DNA of 64,000 nt, taken from positions 5,895,263 through 5,959,262 of the forward strand of contig JBBCBC010000037.1 in NCBI GenBank assembly GCA_037126765.1, in the 5' to 3' direction. Both the position numbers and the translations under genes were made by a program. The DNA comes from Stenogyne calaminthoides. Taxonomy: Eukaryota; Streptophyta; Magnoliopsida; Lamiales; Lamiaceae. This document shows positions 23,434 to 35,238 of this stretch, one piece after another; position 1 is the stretch's first letter; each line of letters opens with the position of its first letter. A model generated the notes under the pieces. The model was not told the DNA's origin, made no database searches, and worked only from the letters and a program-made list of their open reading frames with translations.

Positions 23434-25100
23434 ATTGGGCGCTAGAAGGATGGTACTCTTTAAGAAATATCGAGCTAAGCTCACCCAACACGATCGTACG
23501 AGGTCACAATTCACCCAACACGATCATCCGGGGTGAACAAGAATTGGGGATCGGATGCGGGCGAAATTCCCGCCAATGGTCGAGATTCGGTCGACTCCTC
23601 CCTTTTGGGGTCCCACCCCCTACCAAAGTGAAGCGTAAAAGGGAGAAGGAAAGAGGCCCTGGTGAACCGTCATAATTAGTGAACAAGTGCAAATTGAAGC
23701 AAGAGATAGCCCAGCTTATTGCTTAAATATAGAAGAGGAGCCTGATGGGAGACCGTGGTCCCATGACATGTTGCAGTATATCAAGACTCGGGAATATCCT
23801 CCAGGGGCAACAAAAAAGGAGAACAATTCGGTGTTTTCTCATTGGAGTATTCTTCACGAATCTTTTGTACAAACTCATCTCATATACCCAAATATCTCAA
23901 AAAATCACTCAACCATGTCTCAAGCAACTCTCATCACCAAGAGGAAAGCCTTTTCAGTTTCATGTCGCTCGTGAATGGGGCTACGTGTTCCGCCGTTAGA
24001 AACTACAAAATGGAGGACCCACCACCGGGTTGCTCAAAAGCTCGAAACAGATCCGCACCCCGAAAAGAAATTGATGAAAAGCTATCGCGAGTTACGGCCG
24101 AGGCAGACGGCAGATCCCAGATGGCGACCTACGCCACAACCTGAACCGGAAGGCCCAAAGTAAGGGCAAAGGCCAAGGGCACGAGGAGTCCCGTCGCGAA
24201 GAGTCTTACAAGGATAGAGCCAATTACGAAGGGCCTCGCCAAGAAGAACCTCGCCAGGAGGGACCTCGCCGCGAGGGAAGTGAGAAAGCCAACTCTCGAG
24301 GGACGCAACGTACTCCAGTCTATCGGTGTAATCTAAACGAGGGGCCTAATCCCATTCACAAACGCTTATTCTCTTAAGGTTTCAATAATGGCCCGCACTA
24401 ATGCCATGACCCCGGCGAGATCGGCCCAGCCGACGCAAATAACTATGTCGAACTCGAAAGTTCGTGTTCAGGATTGGTAGCCCAAGGCGGACCCATACAA
24501 CGAGTATCGGCGAAAGATCGGCTCAATCGAAGTCCTTCACCTCGCAGGGTGGAAAGAACACCTTCACCTTGCAGACGTCATCGAACCCCATCACCCCGCC
24601 GATAGGAAAGAAATTCTCCACCTCGCCGGACAGAACGACTCTCCGCAGATGGCTGCCATCCTTCAGAACATCAAGGACCTCCAAGAGCAGCTGGCGAGAC
24701 TGGCATCAAGATTGGGATAGCAACGACCAAACGAGGAGAAGATCGAAGTCAAGAAGCCTAATCCAAAACCCGAGAAACCGTACAGGAGGACCGGATCCAC
24801 GCACTACCGACCTCCGGGGACTTTCAAGCCAGTTGATAACCCTCTCGAGGTAAAACTCCCGAAAAAACCCGACCATGAATGCAATTCGGATCTATCAAAG
24901 CGATCGTCGGTGGAATAACAGATTCCCCCGGCCCAGGAAATGTACCAGGACACCTCTAAACTCAACCCGAAGAAGTTTTGTGGCTACCACAACTCCATTG
25001 GGCATAACACTGAGCATTGTCGCGACCTCCAAAGGGAGCTCTTGAAGCTGTATGAAGAAGGGAAGTTGGAAAGGTTTGTTAAGCCAAGGCAGCAGTAAAA
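23434..25100 (+). pseudogene. Decayed gag region of gypsy element
   Basis: Several broken frames cover this stretch. The clearest part is at about 24950-25098, reading KKFCGYHNSIGHNTEHCRDL and ending KLYEEGKLERFVK. This has the Cys/His spacing of the gag nucleocapsid tail of Tat-like gypsy elements. A frame near 24590-24720 (QMAAILQNIKDLQEQLARL) looks like a coiled coil. Around 23690-23830 a phrase SHDMLQYIKTREYPPG resembles the RNase H-integrase linker of gypsy polyproteins and may be rearranged. Stops break every long frame. Confidence 0.6.
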
Positions 25101-25179
25101 TCAGCGACCAGCGCCACCGCCAGGAAACCAGCCCGACCAAAGAAAGCAAGGTCCGCAGATCCAAGCGGGAGCAGGGTCA

Positions 25180-25610
25180 TCCACATAATCTGCCCTACTG
25201 GGGGGACCCTTGGTGGATTCCTCCCAGCGACCTCCCTATCTAACCACACGCCCGAAAGGCGAGATCACGAGCTCGACAATCTTTGTGCTAAGTTGCCTTC
25301 CGATCAACACCATCACCCCAAGTCGGAAGCAGCTCACTTTCACCGAGGAGGACAGAGATGGGGTGGTGTTTCCAAACTGAGACCCACTCGTGATCTCGGC
25401 CAGAATAATGGGGGCTCTAGTTCATCGCGTCATGATTGATAATGGGGCTTTTCGCAACATCCTTTTCAAAAAGACTCGGACACCTTTCGGCAATTTCCAC
25501 TCCTACGTCGAGCCTTGTGAGGTCGGAATTTGGGGTTTTAACCAACCCGGCTGTTGAGGCCTATGGGATGATCCGCCTATGTCTTGATTATGAAAGTCCC
25601 CCTAAGCTTC
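25180..25610 (+). pseudogene. Gypsy aspartic protease remnant
   Basis: Across frameshifts the segment reads like the retroviral-type protease of plant gypsy elements. It includes a strand ending ISARIMGALVHRVMIDNGAF, where the D-N-G takes the place of the active-site triad, then AYGMIRLCLDY. The reverse transcriptase that should follow is absent: RNase H-like sequence begins about 50 bp later. Confidence 0.6.
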
Positions 25611-25639
25611 GGCGATTTTTTCGATCACCAAATAAAGTC

Positions 25640-25930
25640 CTAACTACCATGCCATTTGAGGCGGGTTTTGCAATCGACGACACAAATTTAAGATTGTTAA
25701 AATGGTCCATTGAGTTAGGGCGATTCGGGATCACCTTCGCACCTAAATCTGCGATCAAGGCTCGAGTCCTCGCCGACTTTCTCACCGAGCTCACCTTTCG
25801 AGAAAAAGACACGGAGGCGGCCGACATCCCATGGACATTGACGTCGACGGCTCTTCTTCGATGAGCACCCGAAAGGGGCCGGAGTGATCCTAATCGATCT
25901 CGAACAACAATCCTTCACCACGGTACCGTA
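25640..25930 (+). pseudogene. Gypsy RNase H remnant
   Basis: The segment contains LLKWSIELGRFGITFAPKSA followed by IKARVLADFLTEL, the conserved join between the RT-associated RNase H and the archaeal-type RNase H of Tat elements. Next is VDGSSSMSTRKGAGVIL in a shifted frame. The DGS motif begins the second RNase H. The remainder to 26310 is strongly decayed. Confidence 0.65.
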
Positions 25931-26389
25931 AGTTTTGATTTTCATGCCACCAACAACGGCGTAGTATGAGGCCTTGATAAATGGCACGAAATGGCGATGG
26001 CCATTGGTGTGTGAAAAGTTGAAAGTTCTGGCCGATTCCCGGCCGGTCGTATGCCGATGTCGTCGAGAGTACGAAACCGAGGTGAACAAATGATGAAATA
26101 CCAGCCAGATAACGAAGAGCCTCATTGAAAAGTTTGAGGAGGTGCAAATAGAGTTGATACCTCGAGCGAAAACACACAGCGGATGCACTAAGCTTCGCCA
26201 CGCCGGAAGGCGCCATGGATATGGACAACATAGCGATTATTAAACTCAACACTCCTCCGGAAGTCGCGTCATCATCGACATAAAGGAAATAACTTGGGCG
26301 AACCAAGCGAGTCCATCAAACATTCATAGGAAAGTCCTTCCCGATCGCGACCGGAAAAAACAATTGATGACCGAAGTCGAGACTACATC

Positions 26390-27568
26390 GAGAAAGGGAT
26401 ATTGCCAGAGGATAAGGTCGCCGCTCACGACCGACATAACTAAGAGCGGCGAGGTACGCCATCATCGACGAAACAACTTTATAAGCGAAGTTTCTCTTTG
26501 CCACTTTTTGAAATGCGTCACCCCGAAGAAGGCCAAGTGATCCCGAAGAAATCCACGAAGAGATTGTGGAAATCATACCGCAGCCGCCTCAAGACGTCTA
26601 TTATTGGCTAAACTTTAAGGAAAGATTCGATTGCATATGCAAAAAAGTGCCAAGAATGCCGGTTTTTGCCCGACAATTAAGCGAGCTCGGAGGAGTTCAC
26701 ATCAATCTACACCCACGGCCTTTCATGAGGGGGGAATCGACCTGATCGGTCCGTTCCCAAAAGCCCCAGGTAGTTCGAAGTTTGCAGTGGTCGCAGTAGA
26801 CTATTTCACCAAATGGGCGGAAGCAGAACCTTTGGCGACCATTACCCAGGAGAAAATCATTCGATTTATATGGAAAAACATCATTTGTCGTTTTGGCTTA
26901 CCACAAGCAATCGTCACAGATAATGGGAAGCAAGGTTTTGAGATCGATGCCTTTTTCGCGAAGTGGAAAACCGCAAAGCTGTTCTCCACCCCCTATCACC
27001 CCCAGTCCAATGGGTAGGTTGAAACTGTGAACAAAATAATCAAACACACCCTAAAAACTCAACTCATTGAGTCAAAGGGATTGTGGGCTTTCAAGCTTCC
27101 AAGCATCCTATGGTCATATAGGACCACTTGCCAAAATTCAACGGGCGAAACACCTTTTGCTATGGCTTTTTTGGATTGAGGCGATCATACCCAATGAGGT
27201 CGTGGTCGGCCATCGAACATCGCAGACGATCCAGAGGACAAACGATCAAGCCAGATCTCTCCGGCCTCGACCTCCTCGAAGAAAAAAGATTGGAAGCCAA
27301 CTTAAGAAACGCAAACTACAAACAAAAGTCGGAAAAATACTACAACTCAAAAGCAAAAATCCTAAGATTCAAGGTCGGCAACCTCGTCTTAAAAAGGATC
27401 CTCGGCATCCAGAAAGGAGTTTTCGGTCCAACTTGGGAGGGACCCATGAAGATTTCGAAATGTCTCCCAAATGGGGCTTACCAGCTCGAGGACTTGGAGG
27501 CATTCCCGCGATGTATCCGTGGAATCGACCTACTCCCAAGAAGTTCTACCAATAACTATGAGTTGTAA
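26390..27568 (+). pseudogene. Gypsy integrase, interrupted
   Basis: A linker reading IEKGILPEDK starts near 26390, and a decayed H2C2 finger follows. The catalytic core at 26720-27020 has GIDLIGPFPKAPGSSKFA and FTKWAEAEPLATIT, then GLPQAIVTDNGKQ and STPYHPQSNG. The first two acidic residues of the D,D,E triad are visible. An in-frame stop (TAG) follows SNG just before the VET carrying the third. The C-terminal part continues in other frames with LWSYRTTCQNSTGETPFA and GPTWEGPMKISK, ending at 27568. The normal role is insertion of element DNA; this copy is inactive. Confidence 0.82.
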
Positions 27569-27689
27569 AATCCAGATTGGTGGTATATTTCTCCATGAAT
27601 TATGACTTATAACACAAAGCTTGCTCCATCTTTTTACATTTACGAACTTGGGGATGGTCCCCACCTCTCACGAAGTTCGACGTAAATAG

Positions 27690-28345
27690 ATTCGCAAAAT
27701 GAAAAAGTCTAAGTCGGCTAAGCCAAGAACATTTGAAGGCTAGTATGTCAGATACACGTCCTAAGCCGACCCTCGTCACATACCGATCTAAGTCGGCTAA
27801 GCCAAGAACACGTGATGGCTAGTTAGTATGATACCCATTCTAAGCGACCACGGTCGCGATAGTTATCTAAGTCGGCTAAGCCAAGAACACATGAAGGCTA
27901 GTATCATGTCAGATACCCGCCTAAGTCGGCTAAGCCAAGAACACGTGAAGGCTAGTATGTCGCGATACCCAGTCCCCAAGGCCTCGGTCAAGATACCGAT
28001 CCAAATTTAAGTCAAGGTCAAGAAACACATGAAGTTAGTATGTCGATACCCATCTAAGTCGATCTCGGTCGCACACCCGATCCTAAGTCGGCTAAGCCAA
28101 GAACATATGAAGGCTAGTATGTAAAACGATAACCAGGTCTTTCGACCTTGGTCGATACCCGATCTAAGTCGGCTAAGTCAAGAACACATGAAGGCTAGTA
28201 TGTCGCGATACCCAATCTAAAAGCCGACCTGGTCAAGATACCCGATCTAAGTCCTCGGCTAAGCCAAGAACACATGAAGAACACATGAAGGTAGTATGTC
28301 GATACCCAATTTAAGTCGACCTCGGTCACATACCCAATCTAAGTT
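27690..28345 (+). repeat. Tandem repeat array between integrase and 3' LTR
   Basis: About nine copies of a unit centred on TAAGTCGGCTAAGCCAAGAA and ACACATGAAGGCTAGTATGT, spaced some 55-80 bp apart and separated by variants of CGATACCCGATC. Copies are visible near 27711, 27788, 27868, 27925, 28083, 28165 and 28245, with degenerate ones between. Tat-lineage elements often carry such arrays here, and these are a known source of satellite DNA. Confidence 0.85.
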
Positions 28346-28384
28346 TTATAATCAAGTCGCTATCAATTAACAGATCTTTTATCA

Positions 28385-31300
28385 TTATTTTTTTTTTACC
28401 CGTGCTCTCGGGAAGAAAAAATATACCGATTCACCGACGACAAAGTATTGGAAAAACAAACAAGCATTCAAACCAGAAGTCGAGAAAGATAGAAATGAAA
28501 AGGAACTAGCGATTTCATTAATAAACGCCCGAAGGCGGCCGAAGTCCCACGCCCTCCGGGCAAACACTTACACACCCCGGCGGCAACCTAACTACCGATA
28601 AGAAAAAACCCCGGGCGGCGATTACAAAAAGGGTGCCCGAAGGCATTTGCATCTTGCCCGCAGAAAAACCATCCTAGAATCATTTCGGCGGAGCATCCGA
28701 GGTCCCTCAACAGGGGTTGGTCGTCGTGTTTTGCTCAACCTCGAATCTCGACGCCAACCTGATTCCCTTCATCATTTCCACCGTCATCACCACCAACAAC
28801 CTCCTCTACCATCGCCATCCTCGCCATCACCCGCCGTTCTTCATTCAATGGCCCGAGCAACTCCCGGGATCATAAAGATTAGCACACGGGGTAGGAAATC
28901 GAAGTCCACACCAAAGACAAGAAGGTCTTTGATGGGAAGATCATCCCTCCCGAATAGGGTTATTCGCATGTATCCGTGAAAAGCTTTCGGACATCACCGA
29001 CTTTGCTCCATCAAGGTCGCCAAATTCGATGACAAGCCCGAACAACGTTAGAAAATGAGTGGATATAGGCGGGTTGGAGGCATGATGGCGCTCCAATTTC
29101 ACAAATGGTCGGAAAATCATGGACCTCGGCTTCTAACCGCGACACCACCGAGCCTCCACCTCAACCGATCTGTCCCATGCTCTCTTTCACCTTTTGATCT
29201 CGGAGCTCGAGATCCTTCGCCATCTGGGGAGATTTTCTTCTCGGCTCGTCCGCTCTCGGGTCACATTTTTTCAATTTCTCCTCGCCATGACTTTTGCATT
29301 GATAGCGACCTCCGCTCTTTTGATGACTGGCCAAGTCCGCCATCAACGAAGCAATACTGTTTCACTTTACGGGCTGGATCTTTGCCCCCATCTTGCTCCG
29401 CTCCGTTCAAAAAAGGCCAAGGAACTACACATGTGAGCAATCCCCGAGGTCAGATTCTCGGAGAAGTGCTGTGTATGAGCTTCCTCGTGGAGATCCAGAG
29501 TCCAAGACCTCGGAGCATCTTCGGCTATCTGTCGGAGGTAGGAAGGGTGGGTGTCATTGGCCGCAAGAGCTCGCGACCACAGGTAGTTGCGGGTCGACTC
29601 CCCGAAATACTCCATCATCCAGTTTGTATCTGCAAGGCAACCGGACATAAACATGGTACACTCGAAATAAAATATAGAAATGAAGTCATAAGTAAAATGA
29701 GGTATACCGTTGGCGGAAATCCGGGTTCCACCCAAGGAAAGTGCGATCATCGGGATCGCGAGCCCGACGTTGTGTGAGCTCGACAATCGTATCAGGGGTC
29801 CCCGCGGAACCCGAGACCAACACCTTCCCACTCGGAGAGTCCCGGAGCACATCCATGTCCACGGACGTCCGGATGTGTTTAGGGGAGCTCCCCTCGGTTG
29901 CTCGCATTTCGGCAAGAGCCCTTTTCCGGCCTCGGTCGGGGGCGGCGATAGCTTTGGCCCTCGGAGGGGGGGCCCCAGTGGCCCCACCGACCGCGACATC
30001 CTTCTTCTGGCTCGCCCGCTGCCTGGACAGAGCCAAGGCGCGAGAAACCTTTTCGCGCATCTCCTCGGCGTTCAAGTTTTGCATCTCGTCGGTAACTTTG
30101 GAGGATGTGAAACAGATAGGCTCGATGAAGGAAACTGAAGACAAGAAGAAGATCAGGAAACGACCAGAGAATAACCAAAGAAGTCGAGTCAACGCGAGTA
30201 AAATCCCGGAAAGCTTACCGGGAAGGTTGGCATCCAGCGACGATCGAGGTGGAACAGTTAGGCCCACAAATTCCAGACACTTCAACCGTTGGAGGATGAT
30301 CAGCGACCTCTCGTCCGGATCAATTAAGCACACCTGAACCAGCCAGACCAAGAAGGGAAGGGAGAGCTCGGATGCCTTGGATTTCTTGGGAGCTGCAATA
30401 GGGAGAAGAAGTTAAATCAGTATTATGGAAAAGAAAAATAAAAAAGCTTACTTTTAAGAATCGCATAGTCGCGAGGAATCTCGCGATATCCGAGGGCTCC
30501 TAGGGCAAAAACGGGACTCTGCCAGGCTCCCCCTACCAACCACCACTTCTCTTTCCAATCTTGGACCTTGCTAGGGAGGTCCTCAACTATTTTCATATGA
30601 GGGCGGGCTTTCACATAGTAATACCCGGGGTCTTTACCCCACTTCGCCAGCGAGATGAGAAGATTCATTTCCTTGACAGAAGGGAACGCCCGAGGTTGGA
30701 TCGTCCGAAACGCAGATAAGATCCCAAGATGGTGCTCCACCCATTGGGATTGATTTGTGCCTGAGCTAGGCCCCAAAACCACAAAGAAGAAAGTAATAAT
30801 AGGGTGAAGCGAAAAAAACGAGCCCACCTTCATTGTGGTCATAGTTTATCGCCACACACCCATCGTGGACCCGGCTCGGATAATCGATCTTATAACCGAA
30901 CCCGTAGCGGACGTCGTGGAGACTTGAAATTGTTCTCTCCATAGAAAAAGCTCGGCCTCGCTATCGAAAGCTAGTTACCTCACCCGCAACAAAAATATTG
31001 TCCGCACGAGTTCGGGTTGATCGGGGGATCAATTCCCGAGGATGAGACATACTCTCCTCTATCCGCAGCTTGCGATCAACGTCGTCAATCTCGTCGTCAT
31101 CACTCGGCACGTCGGGTACAACCTCGTCCGACAAGAAGTCGAACTCGGCCGGATCAATCGATCCCGAACTAGGCTCATCTCCTTCCTCCCCACCAACTCA
31201 AACCCGAGTTTCAGTAGCGGCGGGGGCGAAGACCTCCCCCGAGTCCCCCCGCCCGGCGAAGGTGGCATCGTCTTGATGTGACCTCACCCCCAGCCGACAC

Positions 31301-31441
31301 GGGAATTCCGCTCACCGTCTTCGAGAAGACTTCCACTACCGAAGTTTCAGGCCCGCCGTGGCCACGCCGCCGGCGAATCGCTGCAGTCGGGGCAGAACTC
31401 TCGGTCGCGCTCCCTGAGTCCTCCCGATTCAAGGTAGACAT
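28385..31441 (-). pseudogene. Antisense 'putative gypsy type transposon' (Transposase_28-like) ORF set
   Basis: Read on the minus strand from ATG 31441 there is MSTLNREDSGSATESS, then an acidic segment (EFDFLSDEVVPDVPSDDDE). Near 30880-30770 comes DYPSRVHDGCVAINYDHNEG and FFASPYYYFL. Next are KVQDWKEKWWLVGGAW and a basic stretch with PDRGRKRALAEMRATEG, then PDDRTFLGWNPDFRQRY at about 29725. This composition and order recall the plant protein family annotated as putative gypsy type transposon (PF04195), found antisense in Tat elements. Frames shift several times, possibly at introns as well as mutations. Its function is not established. Confidence 0.5.
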
Positions 31442-31849
31442 CGTTCACCAAAGCAAAGAATAAGAAGAAAAGAAGAAGAATAAAGATCTTTACCTTGAAC
31501 ACAACGACGATCGAAATCAGAATTGAGAGATGAATCGGAGCAGCACAATAATTTTTTGAAATTTCAGAGTGTGAAAAGTGGAATGTGGAGAAGAGAACAT
31601 TATTTATAGGAGAATTCTAGGGAACGTGGGCCGGCCCAAGGCCGATCAAATCCCGCGCGTGAAACCCATGGGCCATCATCACCTAGTCTCAATGGGCGCG
31701 ACAGTCGAGGCGAGCTGCCGTCATCACGCAAACCCCGAGGCATAATCACGCGTGCCCCTAAGCTTTGCGACCTCGTCGCGCCCGGATCGGCGGCAGATGG
31801 AGTTATCTCATCCCCCTTGGCAAGCATAGGCAAATGAGCTAGAGGTTAT

Positions 31850-32532
31850 TGTTGTGGGCATATGGCGCGAGGTCGGGCCCGACCTGGAAAGAAACAGAGG
31901 AGGACCAGACCACATTTTGCACAAGTATAACACCTCGCAGAAAGGATGGAAACGGCGCATGCCAAGACCGGTTATGCGACACACGCCTTACCTCGCCTCA
32001 GGTCGCGCATTAATCACAAAATACGAGCATTAATGGGGATGGGACCCGTGGCAGGCGAGCAGCCCCAGGGACCTTACCTAAGAATGACCTCAATCAGAGA
32101 TGTGTCAGTAAAGGACGGTAATGATGAATAGCTATGAGTAGATAGACGGCTAAATCCCTACAAATCCGGATTTACCTCGGGCGACGTCCTAGCGAGGAGC
32201 GCGAGCTCTGATCCCTCGAGCGACCTCCCAGCGACCTCCCAACGACCTCGGACCTGGATCACATCAATCATGTAGCATTTCCGGCTACTTGTCCTTGTAA
32301 ATCGGGAGAGTGAGCTCCACTCTCCCAAACCTTATAAATAGGGGTCATTTATGACCAAGAAAGGGAGAAATAAATACCTTACAAAACCTCTTGCAAATTT
32401 ATTGCTCAAACTCTTACTCTCTCAAGCAATCATATAACATAAATACAATCCATTTTACACATTTATTGTTTATGTCACTAAGATTATCAAGTCACATCTT
32501 AATCCATAATCCTCATATTTTAGTACACAACA
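31850..32532 (+). repeat. 3' LTR of gypsy element
   Basis: Starts TGTTGTGGGCATATGG and ends TAGTACACAACA, followed by the TATGC target copy. It has the same length as the 5' LTR (683 bp). Confidence 0.92.
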
Positions 32533-32537
32533 TATGC

Positions 32538-35101
32538 AAGATTAGGGCTGAACAATAGTAGGTCCATTTAAAGACGGACTATTTTGGCCCGGACCGCTAG
32601 CCTCCTAATTATATGTATATATGTTAATTATATTATTATTAACTTAAATATATAGAAACAAATTTGGGCAAATTTTATTAATACCGATCCTCACTGACAA
32701 TGTATTGTTCCTTGGCCTTCCCAACTTAATATTTTTTTTTTCAATTTTTTTTCTTTTTCTTAAACACACTTGCTGGTTTTATTGATTTAGTTTTATGGTA
32801 TTTGTTCATATATATATAAAATAGATTGTGTTAATTAAATTTGTAATTTGATGGTATGATGATATTGGTACGTACGTCACTTGTAATTTGAATGTATTAA
32901 TGTAATTTAATATTTAAAATATTTTTTTTAATTTTTTGGAAGCCCGTTAATGGCCCATTTAGCTCGTAGTCCGCTAGGATTAGGTTTAGGTCTCAACTAT
33001 TAGTGGTCCGTTAAGATTGAACCGGTTAAAACTCTGGACCTTTTAGCCCGCGGTCCTATAGTGTCAGCCCTAATGGGTTAGGGTCATCCAATTTAACATC
33101 TCTGCACCAAACATCACTTATTTAAGATCGGAGATTTGGAATGACTATTTTAAAAAGTAACGTTCTAGTACACCAGTTACATGGTATAATTATACCCAAC
33201 TAATACTTTTGACCCCAGATATGCCACTCATTTTGCTGCAACTAATACCACTCATTCCCTTATTCCAATCTCAAAAATTTCTCATATATATAAATGACAT
33301 TACCTTTAATAATTAATTCTCTTATTCTTCCCCTTTTACATAGAGAGGACATTGAGAGCTAAAATTCAGGGATATGGGGAAATGGAAATAATATTCGTCA
33401 TTATATAATTATTTTTAATTATTCGGAGCAACGTTTGTTCGTTTAATTTTTTTTGAAAACAAGTAACGTTTGTTTTTAAATGATAGGAAAATTATCAATT
33501 CACATGCGTAGTATTAAATTATTACTACGAGCTGTTTCATTTCATTCACAATGTCTCTAATTTTTTAATTTTTCCCAGCGCAATCATATTTAAAGAACTA
33601 TATATAAATAGAGAAAGAGAAAAAGAAAAGTGTGAGCAAAAGGTTGCAAAAGCAAAATTGCGATTCAACGATAAATAAGAGTATGCATGTGCATGCATGA
33701 ATTTCCAACCCTACTTTATTCAAAACTATTCGTTCTCGAGTTGCCACATAACACCATAAGAAAACATTTTTATTTAATTATATATTCACCAAAAATTGGA
33801 TATGCCGGAGAATTGAGTGGCATATGCGGGGAAAATTCTTTCACCAAAATTCCTTTTAACAAGAGAAAGAAAAGAAAGTGGCAAAATTCCCTTATATTTT
33901 ATTAGGAGAAGAAAACTGGTGGCAACAAAATTCTCTTTTCGTTATGAAAATGATGGGCCATAAGTATCAGTTCTAACACATTTCTATTAGTTTTTAATCT
34001 ATTTATTATTTGCAACTGTATGCAGAGCTGCCACGTGTTAATTGATAGGCGATATATGCTAGCTATGTCTCTTTCCAGAATTTATAATTTTCTTTCAAAA
34101 AAGAATTATGACTTTTTTTTTTTGGTCAGGAGAAAAGAACTATGACTTATTTAGAATTAGAATTGTTAAACAATGTCAGTAAAATTAATCTTGTACTTGG
34201 TGGATTAAGCCGTGTTTAATATCTGTTAAAAAAAAACTTATTATATGTATATATAGCGGGTGAACGGTGGGATTGGACCCCAAAATTACTCGATTCTTAG
34301 ATCGAACACTGAGGGTTAAAAAAAATAGATGTGCAACATACACAGTTTATGAAAGAGAGTAACATTCTAAATCCTTTTGTTTGATCATATGTCATGGTGT
34401 AATGCAAAACTAAATAATGCATTTGCACCGAACGTAACTAAGAGCATTCTGTTGAGAATTTTTATCTTCTAAAATAAGAGCCAAAAAAAAAAAAAAACTT
34501 AAGAAAATTAATAAATTAAATTGAGGATCTGAAATTTATTCCTGAGAATGTCCTCATTTTTCTCTTGGATGGTGTAATATATAGATTCAGCAACTTGTAA
34601 AAAAAGTAGCACAGGCTGTAGATGCCTTCAAGCTCTTTTTACAGTATTTGCCTTCTTCGACTTCAATCTAATATGTCCCTTTGAATATCAAAGGGTCAAT
34701 TCCTCAAATCTTTAGTAGATAATACTAAGTTTGTTTGCAAGTACAATTGAACCACGGAATTCACTTAATAATTAGACGTAGTATTTATATAAGTGCATCA
34801 AAGTGTATATGTATAATGTATTAAAACGGCAATTGAAAATGAATTTTTTTCATGTAATTAAAAATTATGGATACATATTTCTTGCACACATACTCTCTCC
34901 TTAAATTTTACTCTATGATCAAACATTTAATACTACTTCATAATAAAGTTCAATGAACTTTATGCCAAAACTTAAGAAGTAAGCCCCTTTTTTAGGAATA
35001 AAATCTGGATAGATATAAAGTACGTAGTCAAATGTGGTCAATTATAAACTATTTTTTTGTTTATTTGTTTCTAATTTCGTACAGCATAAAGAATTCTTTA
35101 A
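32538..35101. other. Intergenic DNA between gypsy element and MIR399 E
   Basis: AT-rich and non-coding. About 32540-33110 contains GGCCCGGACCG-type scraps and ends with AACATCTCTGC, the inverted partner of a sequence left of the gypsy element. Open frame 33687-33905 has no recognisable domain. Confidence 0.5.
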
Positions 35102-35170
35102 GAATATACTGTTTGTACTGCATACTGTTTGTACTGCATGAAATTGTTTGTCCAAGGTACACTATATATA
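35102..35170 (+). promoter_or_regulatory. MIR399 E promoter: P1BS and TATA
   Basis: P1BS GAATATAC lies at 35102-35109, followed 53 bp later by TATATATA at 35163-35170. The hairpin opens about 68 bp further on. The layout is the same as at locus D. Confidence 0.7.
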
Positions 35171-35238
35171 GATATAGAGCCTATGTTGTTGATATAGAAA
35201 AGCCAAATAGAGCAACGAGAGAGAGAGAGGTGTATGGT

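Larger units (their letters stand above)
22751..32532 (+). mobile_element. Ty3-gypsy (Tat-like) LTR retrotransposon, RT-deleted
   Basis: Two 683-bp LTRs bound a 9782-bp element, flanked by TATGC at 22746-22750 and 32533-32537. The right LTR starts TGTTG and ends CAACA; the left LTR ends CAAGA, a single change. A primer-binding-like ATTGGGCGCTAGAAGGA follows the left LTR. The order gag remnant, protease, RNase H, integrase is gypsy-type. Reverse transcriptase is missing between protease and RNase H. After integrase come a tandem-repeat array and antisense open frames, a layout known from Tat-lineage elements. Its coding DNA is clearly GC-richer than the surroundings. It depends on other copies for movement. 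Confidence 0.92.

Noticed and set aside
29055..30351. Long plus-strand open frames opposite the antisense set
   Set aside because: Their Ser/Arg/Pro-rich composition is what GC-rich antisense shadows give; the minus strand shows the recognisable protein features.
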